Below, piece after piece: positions 1 through 6,259 of a stretch of 9,187 nucleotides of DNA; within the stretch, counting starts at the first letter, position 1, and every line of letters starts with the position of its first letter. The stretch comes from Candidatus Sumerlaeota bacterium (GTDB lineage Bacteria > Sumerlaeota > Sumerlaeia > JADFCT01), in assembly GCA_017161665.1 (NCBI GenBank), contig JADFCT010000137.1:1-9187 (forward strand). Reading direction: 5' to 3'. The notes below the pieces were generated by a model that saw nothing but the letters and a program-made list of their open reading frames with translations, was not told where the DNA came from and searched no databases. The position numbers and the translations under genes are program-made.

Positions 1-412
1 CGCGCAAGCCATTGCAGGGACCATCCTGAGTCTTACGCTGGCGGCCATCGGCGCCTGCTGGCAATGGGGACGCTATCACTGGCGTGACGGCCTTTCACTT
101 TTATCCGTCGCAGTGGTTCTGATGACGCCCTTGCTCGAATACCATCACTACATCTGGGCGCTGCCGGCCTATTTTTTCTGGATCCATCGCCTGGTCGAGA
201 ACGACGTGGACTGGCGATACTGGCTCTGGGAAATGTTCCTGTGGATCAACATCTTCGCCTGGGGTTATATTGCCGTCATCCGCCCCCCCTTCCCCATCCC
301 CCACTCCTATGTTTCGACGCTTTTCGCCCTGACGCTATGGTTGTCCAAATGGATCGAAATGCTGACGCGTCGATTGTTTTCAAGCCCCTCACTCCCAGAG
401 GAACGGGAATAG
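1..412 (+). CDS. C-terminal fragment of a multi-pass membrane protein, GT87/DUF2029-like glycosyltransferase
   Basis: The frame is open from base 2 with no start in view, so the gene begins left of the window; 136 residues are visible up to the TAG at 410-412. The fragment is mostly hydrophobic helices joined by short loops. It includes the stretch LMTPLLEYHHYIWALPAY, which resembles the C-terminal segment (a Pro, then a His-His pair before a hydrophobic helix) of GT87/DUF2029 polyprenol-phosphate-sugar-dependent mannosyltransferases. Further helices follow (WEMFLWINIFAWGYIAVI and a Leu/Trp-rich one), then a short charged tail. Family members are GT-C enzymes of the inner membrane that move sugars from lipid carriers to periplasmic acceptors. 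The catalytic N-terminal region is outside the window, so the assignment rests on one motif and the topology. Another polytopic enzyme, such as an O-antigen ligase or PMT-like protein, is possible. Confidence 0.6.
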   Translation, partial: AQAIAGTILSLTLAAIGACWQWGRYHWRDGLSLLSVAVVLMTPLLEYHHYIWALPAYFFWIHRLVENDVDWRYWLWEMFLWINIFAWGYIAVIRPPFPIPHSYVSTLFALTLWLSKWIEMLTRRLFSSPSLPEERE

Positions 413-490
413 TGGGCGTCTTATGGAGTCGGTTGGGGGAGCCATATTGGGCGCTGGAGGACCTGTCCAGGACATGAAACTCTCTGGAGT

Positions 491-524
491 GAATCTTTTC
501 GGTTGCATCCCGTCGGAAAGATTC
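491..524 (+). repeat. 13-bp hairpin with 8-bp perfect outer arms
   Basis: GAATCTTT at 491-498 pairs perfectly with AAAGATTC at 517-524. The stem extends inward through 499-503 against 512-516 with two more G-C pairs and three G-U pairs, leaving an 8-base loop. No T-run follows, so it is not a standard intrinsic terminator. The G-U pairs favour a structure made in RNA transcribed from the plus strand rather than a DNA operator. Confidence 0.6.
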
Positions 525-548
525 CCTACCATTCTCACTTCAACTGAG

Positions 549-594
549 GGCTTGGCTCCTGGCGCTTGGGGAGGAGGACGGCGCCAAGCTTTTC
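549..594 (+). terminator. possible weak terminator after the GT87-like gene
   Basis: GCTTGG at 550-555 pairs with CCAAGC at 584-589, and inside it CTCCT at 556-560 pairs with AGGAG at 572-576. The stem is followed directly by TTTT at 590-593. The asymmetric 7-base bulge and the short T-run make this a weak candidate. A second GCTTGG copy at 564-569 could pair with the same 3' arm, so the fold may be bistable. It lies about 140 bases after the upstream stop codon. Confidence 0.3.
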
Positions 595-659
595 AACGAC
601 CAGTCCCCCATACAGGGGCTGAGTCGTAGGGTACCCCATAATGGGTACGGCGTCCGAGT

Positions 660-685
660 GTCCGGCGGCCGACTGGCCGGTGGAC
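660..685 (+). repeat. GC-rich hairpin in the operon leader region
   Basis: CGGCC at 666-670 pairs with GGCCG at 675-679 around a GACT loop. After one mismatch and one G-U pair the stem continues as GTCC at 660-663 against GGAC at 682-685. No T-run follows. It is the most stable-looking fold in the leader, directly before the TTGACC at 689. Confidence 0.5.
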
Positions 686-783
686 GGGTTGACCTTACAA
701 GCGCGCTCAACACGACGATGTTTTTTACAGTTGGCGAGACGATTCGCGGGCCCAGCAAGCGGATAGTCTTGTCAATATATCAC

Positions 784-821
784 AAGAGACCATTTTCGGA
801 TTTTCGAATCGAAGGTCTCTT
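784..821 (+). promoter_or_regulatory. leader hairpin just upstream of the ABC operon ribosome binding site
   Basis: AAGAGACC at 784-791 pairs perfectly with GGTCTCTT at 814-821. After a 3-base bulge, an inner stem (795-802 against 807-813, with one bulged G) closes on a TTCG tetraloop at 803-806. The hairpin ends about 20 bases before the Shine-Dalgarno AGGAGG at 842-847. It could insulate or modulate translation initiation, or act as an attenuator, although only TT follows the stem. Its outer arms AGAGACC/GGTCTCT recur in the hairpin after the operon at 5683-5723. The function is inferred; the pairing is read directly. Confidence 0.5.
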
Positions 822-859
822 TAGATACCAAATCCTCAAACAGGAGGACTCGAACAGCC

Positions 860-1591
860 ATGACACTGATCGAAGCAAAGAAACTGCGAAAAGTGTTTGG
901 TCCAATCGAGGCGGTCAAGGGTGTGTCCTTTAAAGTGCAAAAGGGCGAAGCCCTCGGTTTCCTCGGTCCCAACGGGGCCGGCAAGTCAACCGTCATGCGG
1001 ATGTTGACGTGCTTCTTGACGCCCACATCGGGGACGGCCGTGGTTGGCGATCACGACATCCTCAACGATTCCATGGCCGCCCGCCGCATGATCGGGTATG
1101 TGCCGGAGAACAGTCCGACCTATGGCGGCATGACCGTCATGGGCTTTTTGCGATTCATCGGTGAATTGCGTGGACTCAACGGCGCCGAACTCAATCAGGC
1201 CATGGAACGCGTCATTGATCGCTGTTGGCTGGAAGACGTGGCCTATCAGACCACGGAAACCCTGTCCAAAGGCTATCTGCGTCGCGTCGGGCTGGCCCAA
1301 TCGCTCTTGAGCGATCCGCCCATTCTGATCCTGGACGAACCGACGGATGGTCTGGACCCGAACCAGAAACACGAGGTCCGTACGCTGATCAATGAGATGA
1401 CAGCGGAAAAAGCCATCATCATCTCGACGCATATCCTCGAGGAAGTCGACGCCGTCTGCACACGGGCCATCATTATCGCCAAAGGTCAGATCATCGTGGA
1501 TGAAACGCCCGAGGAACTCAAAAAGCGGGGCGGCGGCGATTTGAATCAGGCGTTCCGCAAACTCACCGTCAAGGAGGGCGAGCACTCATGA
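860..1591 (+). CDS. ABC transporter ATP-binding protein, GldA-like ABC-2 type
   Basis: This is the nucleotide-binding subunit of an ABC-2 transporter, hydrolysing ATP on the cytoplasmic face of the permease encoded next. All motifs are present in 243 residues: Walker A GPNGAGKST at 36-44, signature LSKGY at 135-139, Walker B ILILDE at 155-160 followed by PTDGLDP, and the switch His in STH at 189-191. The Q-loop position carries Glu (YVPEN, 80-84) instead of Gln, which is usual in the GldA branch. ATG 860 is preceded by AGGAGG at 842-847. The stop overlaps the permease start as ATGA, so the two are translationally coupled. Length and context match the gliding-associated or DUF4340-associated ABC systems found in many phyla; the substrate cannot be read from the sequence, and no gliding phenotype is implied. 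Confidence 0.96.
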   Translation: MTLIEAKKLRKVFGPIEAVKGVSFKVQKGEALGFLGPNGAGKSTVMRMLTCFLTPTSGTAVVGDHDILNDSMAARRMIGYVPENSPTYGGMTVMGFLRFIGELRGLNGAELNQAMERVIDRCWLEDVAYQTTETLSKGYLRRVGLAQSLLSDPPILILDEPTDGLDPNQKHEVRTLINEMTAEKAIIISTHILEEVDAVCTRAIIIAKGQIIVDETPEELKKRGGGDLNQAFRKLTVKEGEHS

Positions 1592-2322
1592 GCAGCTTTT
1601 ACCCAATCCTGAAACGCGAACTCAAAGGCTATTTCGCCACGCCCGTGGCCTATGTCTTTATTGTTATTTTTCTGTTCATCAACGCTCTGTTCACCTTCCA
1701 GTTGGGGCGTTTTTTCGAAATGAACCAGGCCACGCTCACCGGATTCTTTATGTGGCACCCGTGGCTTTATTTGTTTCTCATTCCCGCCGTTTCCATGCGT
1801 CTGTGGGCGGAGGAGCGCAAAAGCGGTACCATTGAACTCCTGCTGACACAACCTGTGACGCTGGCCGCAGCGGTTCTGGCCAAGTTTCTCGCCGCCTGGG
1901 CCTTCATCGCTATCGCGCTGATCTTGACACTGCCCATCGTTTTCACGGTTGCCTGGCTGGGCGATCCCGATCTGGGGGTTGTGTTCGTCAGTTATGTGGG
2001 TTCTTTCCTGATGGCCGGCGCCTTTCTGTCCATCGGGATTTTCACGTCCGCCCTCAGCAAGGACCAGGCAGTGAGTTTCATCATCTCCCTGGTCATCAGC
2101 CTGATTTTCGTTCTTGCCGGTTTTGATGTCATCATCGACTTCTTCTCGGCCTGGGCGCCGGAATGGCTGCTGGCGGCCGTCTCGTCCATGGGCTTCCTGA
2201 CGCATCACATGTCCATCATGAAGGGCATCGTCAGTTTCCAGGACGTTCTGTTTTATTTGAGCCTGACCGCCGGCTGGCTCACGGCCTGCGGTTTCGTCCT
2301 CGAAGCCAAAAAGGCGCAGTAA
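1588..2322 (+). CDS. ABC-2 type permease, GldF-like
   Basis: This is the membrane subunit of the transporter, 244 residues with about six predicted helices, near residues 19-40, 52-72, 90-123, 131-155, 160-182 and 220-241. After the second helix comes the family hallmark WAEERKSGTIELLLTQPV at about 72-89, an amphipathic coupling segment thought to contact the ATPase. The start overlaps the ATPase stop by four bases (ATGA), fixing both the start and the partnership. It is compact, as GldF-type permeases are, and probably works as a dimer with two ATPase subunits. It ends in TAA, and 90 bases separate it from the next gene. Confidence 0.95.
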   Translation: MSSFYPILKRELKGYFATPVAYVFIVIFLFINALFTFQLGRFFEMNQATLTGFFMWHPWLYLFLIPAVSMRLWAEERKSGTIELLLTQPVTLAAAVLAKFLAAWAFIAIALILTLPIVFTVAWLGDPDLGVVFVSYVGSFLMAGAFLSIGIFTSALSKDQAVSFIISLVISLIFVLAGFDVIIDFFSAWAPEWLLAAVSSMGFLTHHMSIMKGIVSFQDVLFYLSLTAGWLTACGFVLEAKKAQ

Positions 2323-2412
2323 GAGCGCAAAGATCAACGGACTCCCGCGGTTCGCTTGCCGCCCCCTTTGGGAAGGCGCGATCCGAGAATCCCACAGAAA
2401 AGGTGATTCAGT

Positions 2413-4371
2413 ATGTTCAAGAACGCATATTTATTGACAGTACTCCTATTCACCGCCGCCATTGTGCTCGCCGTCAATCTCATCGGCAGCATCACCTTAA
2501 GCGGCGTCAAGTTCGACATGACAGAGGAAAGTCTGTATTCTCTGTCCGAGGGATCGGAAAACATTGTCCGGAACCTGGAGGACCATGTGACGGCGGAGTT
2601 GTTTTACTCCAAAACCGCCGCGTCGAAGATCCCGGCCCTTAAAAACTACGCGGAACAGGTGATCAGCCTGCTCAAGGAATATGAGTCAGCTTCCAAGGGC
2701 CAGTTCACGCTCGACATCATCAATCCGCGTCCCGACACCGAGGAAGAAGAAATGGCCATGCGCAATGGCCTTCAGGCCATCTCCCTCGGAATGGAGGAAG
2801 ACATATACCTCGGCCTGATCCTGCGGAGTGACTTGGGCGCGGAAGAAGTGATTCCCGTCTTTGATCCGAACCAGGAAAGCACGCTGGAATATGATGTATC
2901 CAAACTCATCTATTCCATTGGCGTTTCTGAAAAACCCACCGTCGGGATCCTGTCCTCTCTGGAGGTCATGGGGGCGCAGACACCGCAAAACCCGATGATG
3001 CCCCCGCAACAGCAACAAGAGCCCTGGGTGTTTGTCCAGCAACTTCAGAACAATTTCGATGTAGTCTCAGTGGATCAGGACGCCACCGAACTGCCGGAGG
3101 ACATGGACCTCCTGGTCATCATCCACCCCAAGGCCATCAGCGACGGGCTGCTGTACGAAATCGATCAGTTCACGCTGCGCGGCGGCAAGACGCTTGTTTT
3201 CGTAGACGCCAATTCGGACATGGAACAGATGAACATGGGTCAAATGAACATTCAAATGTCCATGCAAGCCAATTATTCCTCCGACCTTCCGAAACTCATG
3301 GACCAATGGGGCGTTGAGATGGTCAAGGGCGCCGGGTCCGCCAGTTTCGGGGGCATGGGCGGCGGCGGCGACTCGCCACAAATCGTGGGCGACAACGCCC
3401 TGGGCGCCACCGTCGGCGGACCGGGCGGACGGACCATGCAGATGCCGATCTATCTGGAACTGCGTGAAGAAGAACGCAACGCCGATGAAATCATCACCAA
3501 CGGCCTGGAACTCTTCCACATGATCTCGTCCGGTGGCTTGCGCAAGAAAGCCGATGCGCCGGCGGACTATGAATACGCCCCCCTGCTGACGACGACCGAC
3601 GGCGCGGGCACGGTGGATGGCATGATGGTGAAAATTTCGCGGGGCAATCCCAAGATGCTGAGCGAAGAACTCAACAAGGGCGACAAACAGTTCACGCTGG
3701 CCTATAAGATCACCGGCAAATTCAAAACAGCCTTCCCGGACGGTCGCCCCGCGCCGGAAGCGGAAGAAGGCGCCGAGCCGGCCAAGGCTGAAGCCGATCC
3801 CGATTTCATCGCCGAAGCCGAAGAAGAGACCACGGTCATCGTCGTCGCCGACGTGGACATGATCTCCGATCAGTATTCCGTTCGAAAGATGAACTTTTTC
3901 GGCCAGACGGTGGCGAACCTCATCAACGACAACCTGCGCTTTTTGTCCAACGCCATCGAAAACCTGTCGGGCTCCCAGGATCTGATCGCCCTTCGCTCGC
4001 GCGGCAAATCCCGCCGAACGCTTGAGTACATTGAAGAGATCGAGCAAGCGGCGGCGCGGAAATTCCGCGATGAAGAAAAACGCCTGGAAGACGAACTCCA
4101 GGAAACCCGCCAGAAACTCAGCGAACTGCAACGCGGCAAGAGCGACACGGTCCTGACACCGGACATGTTGGCCGAAATCGAGAAATTCCGCGACGAACAG
4201 GCGGAAACACAGCGGAAACTGCGGCAAGTCCGTCGTGAATTGCGTGAAGACAAAGAAGCCCTGGTCTGGAAGGTCAAGCTCGCCAACATGGTCGTCCTGC
4301 CCTTCATCGTGGCCATTCTGGGCTTTGCCGTCTTCATTTATTCCCATAACCGCAGGAGGAAACTGTCATGA
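2413..4371 (+). CDS. GldG-like auxiliary protein of the ABC-2 system
   Basis: This 652-residue protein has an N-terminal membrane anchor (about 7-27) and a C-terminal one (about 623-643), which puts the large central part in the periplasm. The pattern matches the GldG / ABC-transporter auxiliary family (PF09822): an N-terminal DMTEESLYSLSEGSENIV segment, a domain ending in LVFVDANSD near 261-269, a later VVADVDMISD segment, and NAIENLSGSQDLIALRSRG before a long coiled coil at about 537-616. Oddities are a Met/Gln-rich patch (six Met between 270 and 284), a Gly-rich loop at about 307-340 and an acidic Ala/Glu-rich stretch at about 447-473. AGGTGA at 2401-2406 sets ATG 2413 as the start. It overlaps the next gene by ATGA. 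The family's biochemical role is not settled; a periplasmic partner of the permease is the usual inference. Confidence 0.92.
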   Translation: MFKNAYLLTVLLFTAAIVLAVNLIGSITLSGVKFDMTEESLYSLSEGSENIVRNLEDHVTAELFYSKTAASKIPALKNYAEQVISLLKEYESASKGQFTLDIINPRPDTEEEEMAMRNGLQAISLGMEEDIYLGLILRSDLGAEEVIPVFDPNQESTLEYDVSKLIYSIGVSEKPTVGILSSLEVMGAQTPQNPMMPPQQQQEPWVFVQQLQNNFDVVSVDQDATELPEDMDLLVIIHPKAISDGLLYEIDQFTLRGGKTLVFVDANSDMEQMNMGQMNIQMSMQANYSSDLPKLMDQWGVEMVKGAGSASFGGMGGGGDSPQIVGDNALGATVGGPGGRTMQMPIYLELREEERNADEIITNGLELFHMISSGGLRKKADAPADYEYAPLLTTTDGAGTVDGMMVKISRGNPKMLSEELNKGDKQFTLAYKITGKFKTAFPDGRPAPEAEEGAEPAKAEADPDFIAEAEEETTVIVVADVDMISDQYSVRKMNFFGQTVANLINDNLRFLSNAIENLSGSQDLIALRSRGKSRRTLEYIEEIEQAAARKFRDEEKRLEDELQETRQKLSELQRGKSDTVLTPDMLAEIEKFRDEQAETQRKLRQVRRELREDKEALVWKVKLANMVVLPFIVAILGFAVFIYSHNRRRKLS

Positions 4372-5642
4372 AAGCCAAACGATTAATGCTCATGGCCATA
4401 CTGGCCATCGCCCTGGTCGCTCTGGCCATTGGCTCGTACAAACTGCGCGACTATCGCCGCGAGTCCGCCTCCCAGGGCAAAGGCTTCCAGCGAGGCGACT
4501 TGCTGATGGAGGCCGTCAAGGAACGGATCACCGAAATTGCGCGCATTGAATACGCCAAAAACACGACCGATACGGTTGTGCTGGCGCGAAATGAAACAAA
4601 TGCGTGGATGCTGGAATCCCATCATGGCTACCCCGCCGATCCGGAAAAAATCAATGCCCTCGTCGTCGAACTGGCGGACGCCAAAGCGCAGGCGCGCCTG
4701 GCGAACAATCCCGAAAAGTATGAAACCTTTGGATTGAAAGACAGCCAGGGCGAATTGGGGACCCTGACGATTCAGGACGAAGCGGCCAAGGAAATTGCCC
4801 GTCTGGCCATTGGCGCCACCCACAGCGGTTCCTCACAGCAGCCGGGCGGCCCGCGCGGTGGCGGACGCTATGTTCTGGTTGACCAGGACCCCCGCGTCTA
4901 TCTGGTCGCTCAGGAGTTTTACAACCTGGGAACCAATGTCACCGATTGGGCTCAGCGGCAGATCGCAAACATTCCTTCGGACCAGATCATCGCAGTGACT
5001 ATCGACCATAACACCACCGAAACGGTCACCGTGGACTGGCGGAGCGGCTCGGCCGCTGTATCGGATCTGGCCCCCGACCGCAAGGCCAAGGTCACAGCCA
5101 TGAATCCCGTCCGTGGGATGCTCGCCAGCCTGGAGATGACAGACGTTCTGCCCGCCAACACAGAAAAGAAGGCGGAATGGCTCCCCCAGACCACTGTCAC
5201 GGCCACAGCCAAGGATGGAACCGTCTATACCATCCAGACCTGGCAGGATGAAGAGGACACGCCTTACATTGCGCTGAGCGCCGCCTATGGGGAAATGTTC
5301 CTGACAGCCGACGACGAAGCGACGACGGAATCTCTTGAGGCTGCGAAAAAGGCCGCCAAGGATGCCGAAGGCGCCGTAGACGCCTTCAATGAGAAACACA
5401 GCCCCTGGATTTACGAAGTCGCGTCGTACACGGGCGACAAGTTCCTGAAAAAACGCAGCGACGTCACCGAACCGAAACCGGACGAACCCGCCGAGGAAGC
5501 CCAGATTCCCTCACCGGTCGCCCAGCCTTTCGACGATCTGCCCTTAGGGATCGATACACCGACAATTGCGGAGGACGCGGTCTCCACCGCGACCATCGAG
5601 GCGGAGGCGAATGACGCCCCCACAACGGCTTCGGCACAGTAG
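4368..5642 (+). CDS. DUF4340 domain protein, membrane-anchored
   Basis: This 424-residue protein has one N-terminal anchor (about 6-23) after the basic start MKAKR, so the rest should face the periplasm. The first half fits DUF4340 (PF14238): a beta-rich opening (ITEIARIEY), a Trp followed by YPADPEKINALV near residues 85-97, and the closing NPEKYETFGL segment typical of the family. A second, less conserved half follows, then a Pro/Glu/Ala-rich tail from about residue 365 that is probably disordered. AGGAGGA at 4354-4360 precedes ATG 4368, which overlaps the GldG-like stop by ATGA. DUF4340 genes commonly lie last in operons of this ATPase/permease/GldG type, as here. The molecular role is unknown. 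Confidence 0.9.
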   Translation: MKAKRLMLMAILAIALVALAIGSYKLRDYRRESASQGKGFQRGDLLMEAVKERITEIARIEYAKNTTDTVVLARNETNAWMLESHHGYPADPEKINALVVELADAKAQARLANNPEKYETFGLKDSQGELGTLTIQDEAAKEIARLAIGATHSGSSQQPGGPRGGGRYVLVDQDPRVYLVAQEFYNLGTNVTDWAQRQIANIPSDQIIAVTIDHNTTETVTVDWRSGSAAVSDLAPDRKAKVTAMNPVRGMLASLEMTDVLPANTEKKAEWLPQTTVTATAKDGTVYTIQTWQDEEDTPYIALSAAYGEMFLTADDEATTESLEAAKKAAKDAEGAVDAFNEKHSPWIYEVASYTGDKFLKKRSDVTEPKPDEPAEEAQIPSPVAQPFDDLPLGIDTPTIAEDAVSTATIEAEANDAPTTASAQ

Positions 5643-5682
5643 GCATTGAAGAGCGATTCAAACCGCAGTTTTCGACCAGAAC

Positions 5683-5723
5683 CCAGAGACCGCAAAGCGC
5701 CTCAACCGCTTTGCGGTCTCTGG
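5683..5723. terminator. perfect 17-bp hairpin after the ABC operon
   Basis: Bases 5683-5699 pair perfectly with 5707-5723 around a 7-base loop, CCTCAAC. The left arm begins CCAGAGACCGCAAAGCG. It starts 40 bases after the DUF4340 stop. Neither strand has a T-run next to the stem, so by the textbook rule it is not an intrinsic terminator. It may stabilise the 3' end of the operon mRNA or terminate without a U-tract. Its arms contain the AGAGACC/GGTCTCT seen in the leader hairpin at 784-821. The pairing is certain; the role is inferred. Confidence 0.55.
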
Positions 5724-5830
5724 CATTACTGCCGTAACGGCCATGAGACAATCGAAAAAAAAACCCACTTGCGACGGCGGGCGCTATTAAAGGAACATGT
5801 GTTTCAATTTTGTTTTGCGAGGTCTAATTT

Positions 5831-6088
5831 ATGAAACTGGGAACCGTGGCGCTTTGGATGGCTCTGATGGCAGAAGCCGTTATTCTACCCACCGTCTTTG
5901 GTGTCTCGGGCTTCTGCTGAGGCTCGCCACTGGCGCTCCTGGGAGGAGCGCTCATCTTCTTGACGCCACCGATAGTGACCATTCTGTCCATCGCGGCTCT
6001 GATCAAAAAACAAGCCCCCATCCAGGGGCTCTTTGCGCTGGCCCTCAGTGTGGGCACCTTGGTCGTTCTGCTTTTGAATTTCGCATGA
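5831..6088 (+). CDS. candidate small membrane selenoprotein, Sec at TGA 5918-5920
   Basis: From ATG 5831 the frame encodes 29 residues ending VSGFC, meets TGA at 5918-5920, then runs on in the same frame for 55 residues to TGA at 6086-6088. Read with Sec at TGA, the product is 85 residues with hydrophobic segments at about 3-28, 33-58 and 64-84 and a KK loop at 59-60. The continuity of membrane-type composition across the TGA argues against chance. GAGGT at 5819-5823 lies 7 bases before the ATG. A SECIS-like hairpin follows the TGA. The Cys-Sec pair sits at the end of helix 1, which the positive-inside rule places on the periplasmic side. CUGSPL recalls the CCxxP motif of MerT/MerF, in motif only. 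TGA ends three other genes here, so it is not a reassigned sense codon. A nonsense-mutated pseudogene, a sequencing error or a short 29-residue peptide are the alternatives. I do not recognise a named family. Confidence 0.62.
5918..5959 (+). promoter_or_regulatory. candidate bacterial SECIS element
   Basis: Directly after TGA 5918-5920 and a 12-base spacer, GCGCTCCT at 5933-5940 pairs perfectly with AGGAGCGC at 5944-5951 around a GGG loop; G5932-T5952 adds a wobble pair. A lower stem of four pairs (5919-5922 with 5956-5959, one G-U) can include part of the TGA. The apical loop begins 20 bases after the TGA. This fits the usual bacterial rule: a stem-loop inside the coding sequence just 3' of UGA, its loop about 16-37 bases away and with a G among its first two positions. 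The loop is short, and there is no obvious bulged U as in E. coli fdhF, so SelB recognition is inferred. Confidence 0.55.
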
Positions 6089-6240
6089 CCTTTGAAATGC
6101 GGACGCGCCCACAGGATCTGTTTGGTGGGCCGCCCTCGCCCGAGCGCTCGCTTCAATCGGTGTGCGAACGATTGTTCAAAGAAAATCCATACGCAAAATC
6201 CCCTTCCCGTGGCACACAGGAAGGGGATCCGCGGTATTAA
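6085..6240 (+). CDS. possible small coupled ORF, unknown function
   Basis: ATG 6085 overlaps the terminal TGA of the candidate selenoprotein (ATGA) and opens a 51-residue frame to TAA at 6238-6240. The product is hydrophilic, starts MTFEMRTRPQDLFGGPPSP, has a probable amphipathic helix (SLQSVCERLFKEN) and no membrane segment. There is no Shine-Dalgarno of its own, so translation would rely on ribosomes finishing the upstream frame, which would require reading through the TGA at 5918. The last 15 or so codons overlap the rpmB terminator on the other strand, which may simply mean the frame is fortuitous. I recognise no family. Confidence 0.33.
   Translation: MTFEMRTRPQDLFGGPPSPERSLQSVCERLFKENPYAKSPSRGTQEGDPRY
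6195..6228 (-). terminator. intrinsic terminator of rpmB
   Basis: ATCCCCTTCC at 6198-6207 pairs perfectly with GGAAGGGGAT at 6219-6228. Read on the minus strand, the stem is followed by TTTT (complement of 6195-6198, the last sharing the stem), then GCG. It lies 31 bases beyond the L28 stop. The plus strand has no T-run after the stem, so it serves the minus-strand gene. Confidence 0.78.
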
Positions 6241-6259
6241 TGAAGGTTTCGTCTGAACC

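Larger units (their letters stand above)
413..859. other. 447-base gene-free region rich in inverted repeats
   Basis: No reading frame here has a ribosome binding site or recognisable protein. The region holds at least six inverted repeats, several listed separately: 491-524, 550-589, 602-620 (6 bp, one G-U), 631-648 (perfect 6 bp, GTACCC/GGGTAC), 660-685 and 784-821. It must also contain the promoter of the ABC operon. A TTGACC at 689-694 could be a -35 box, but I find no good -10 box at the right distance. The density of pairing suggests a structured 5' leader or a separate non-coding RNA. I could not match it to RNase P, tmRNA, SRP RNA or a riboswitch whose core motifs I know. Confidence 0.5.

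Noticed and set aside
600..700. Possible tRNA, including selC, within the hairpin-rich leader
   Set aside because: No T-arm consensus (GGTTCGAATCC-like), no anticodon arm of the right spacing and no cloverleaf could be traced.
689..717. ABC operon promoter with TTGACC as -35 box
   Set aside because: The -10 position at normal spacing (about 712-717) reads ACGACG, with almost no match to TATAAT.
986..1585. Minus-strand 199-codon frame across the ATPase gene
   Set aside because: It is antisense to a gene with all ABC motifs intact and has no ribosome binding site or family signature.
5751..5800. Minus-strand intrinsic terminator from the A9 run at 5755-5763
   Set aside because: The T-run on the minus strand is good, but the preceding stem is only about three bases long and no minus-strand gene ends nearby.
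5918..5920. TGA read as Trp or Gly by an alternative genetic code
   Set aside because: TGA ends the ATPase, GldG-like and rpmB genes in this window, and no other gene has an internal TGA.
5824..6156. Minus-strand 110-codon frame opposite the candidate selenoprotein
   Set aside because: Basic, Ser/Arg-rich composition typical of an antisense shadow of membrane coding sequence, with no recognisable family.
5797..6240. A continuous 147-codon plus-strand frame that avoids the TGA at 5918
   Set aside because: Its first part is in a different frame from the membrane-like coding sequence, has a poor start context and an ordinary shadow-like composition. Only its last 51 codons, from 6085, are considered plausible.
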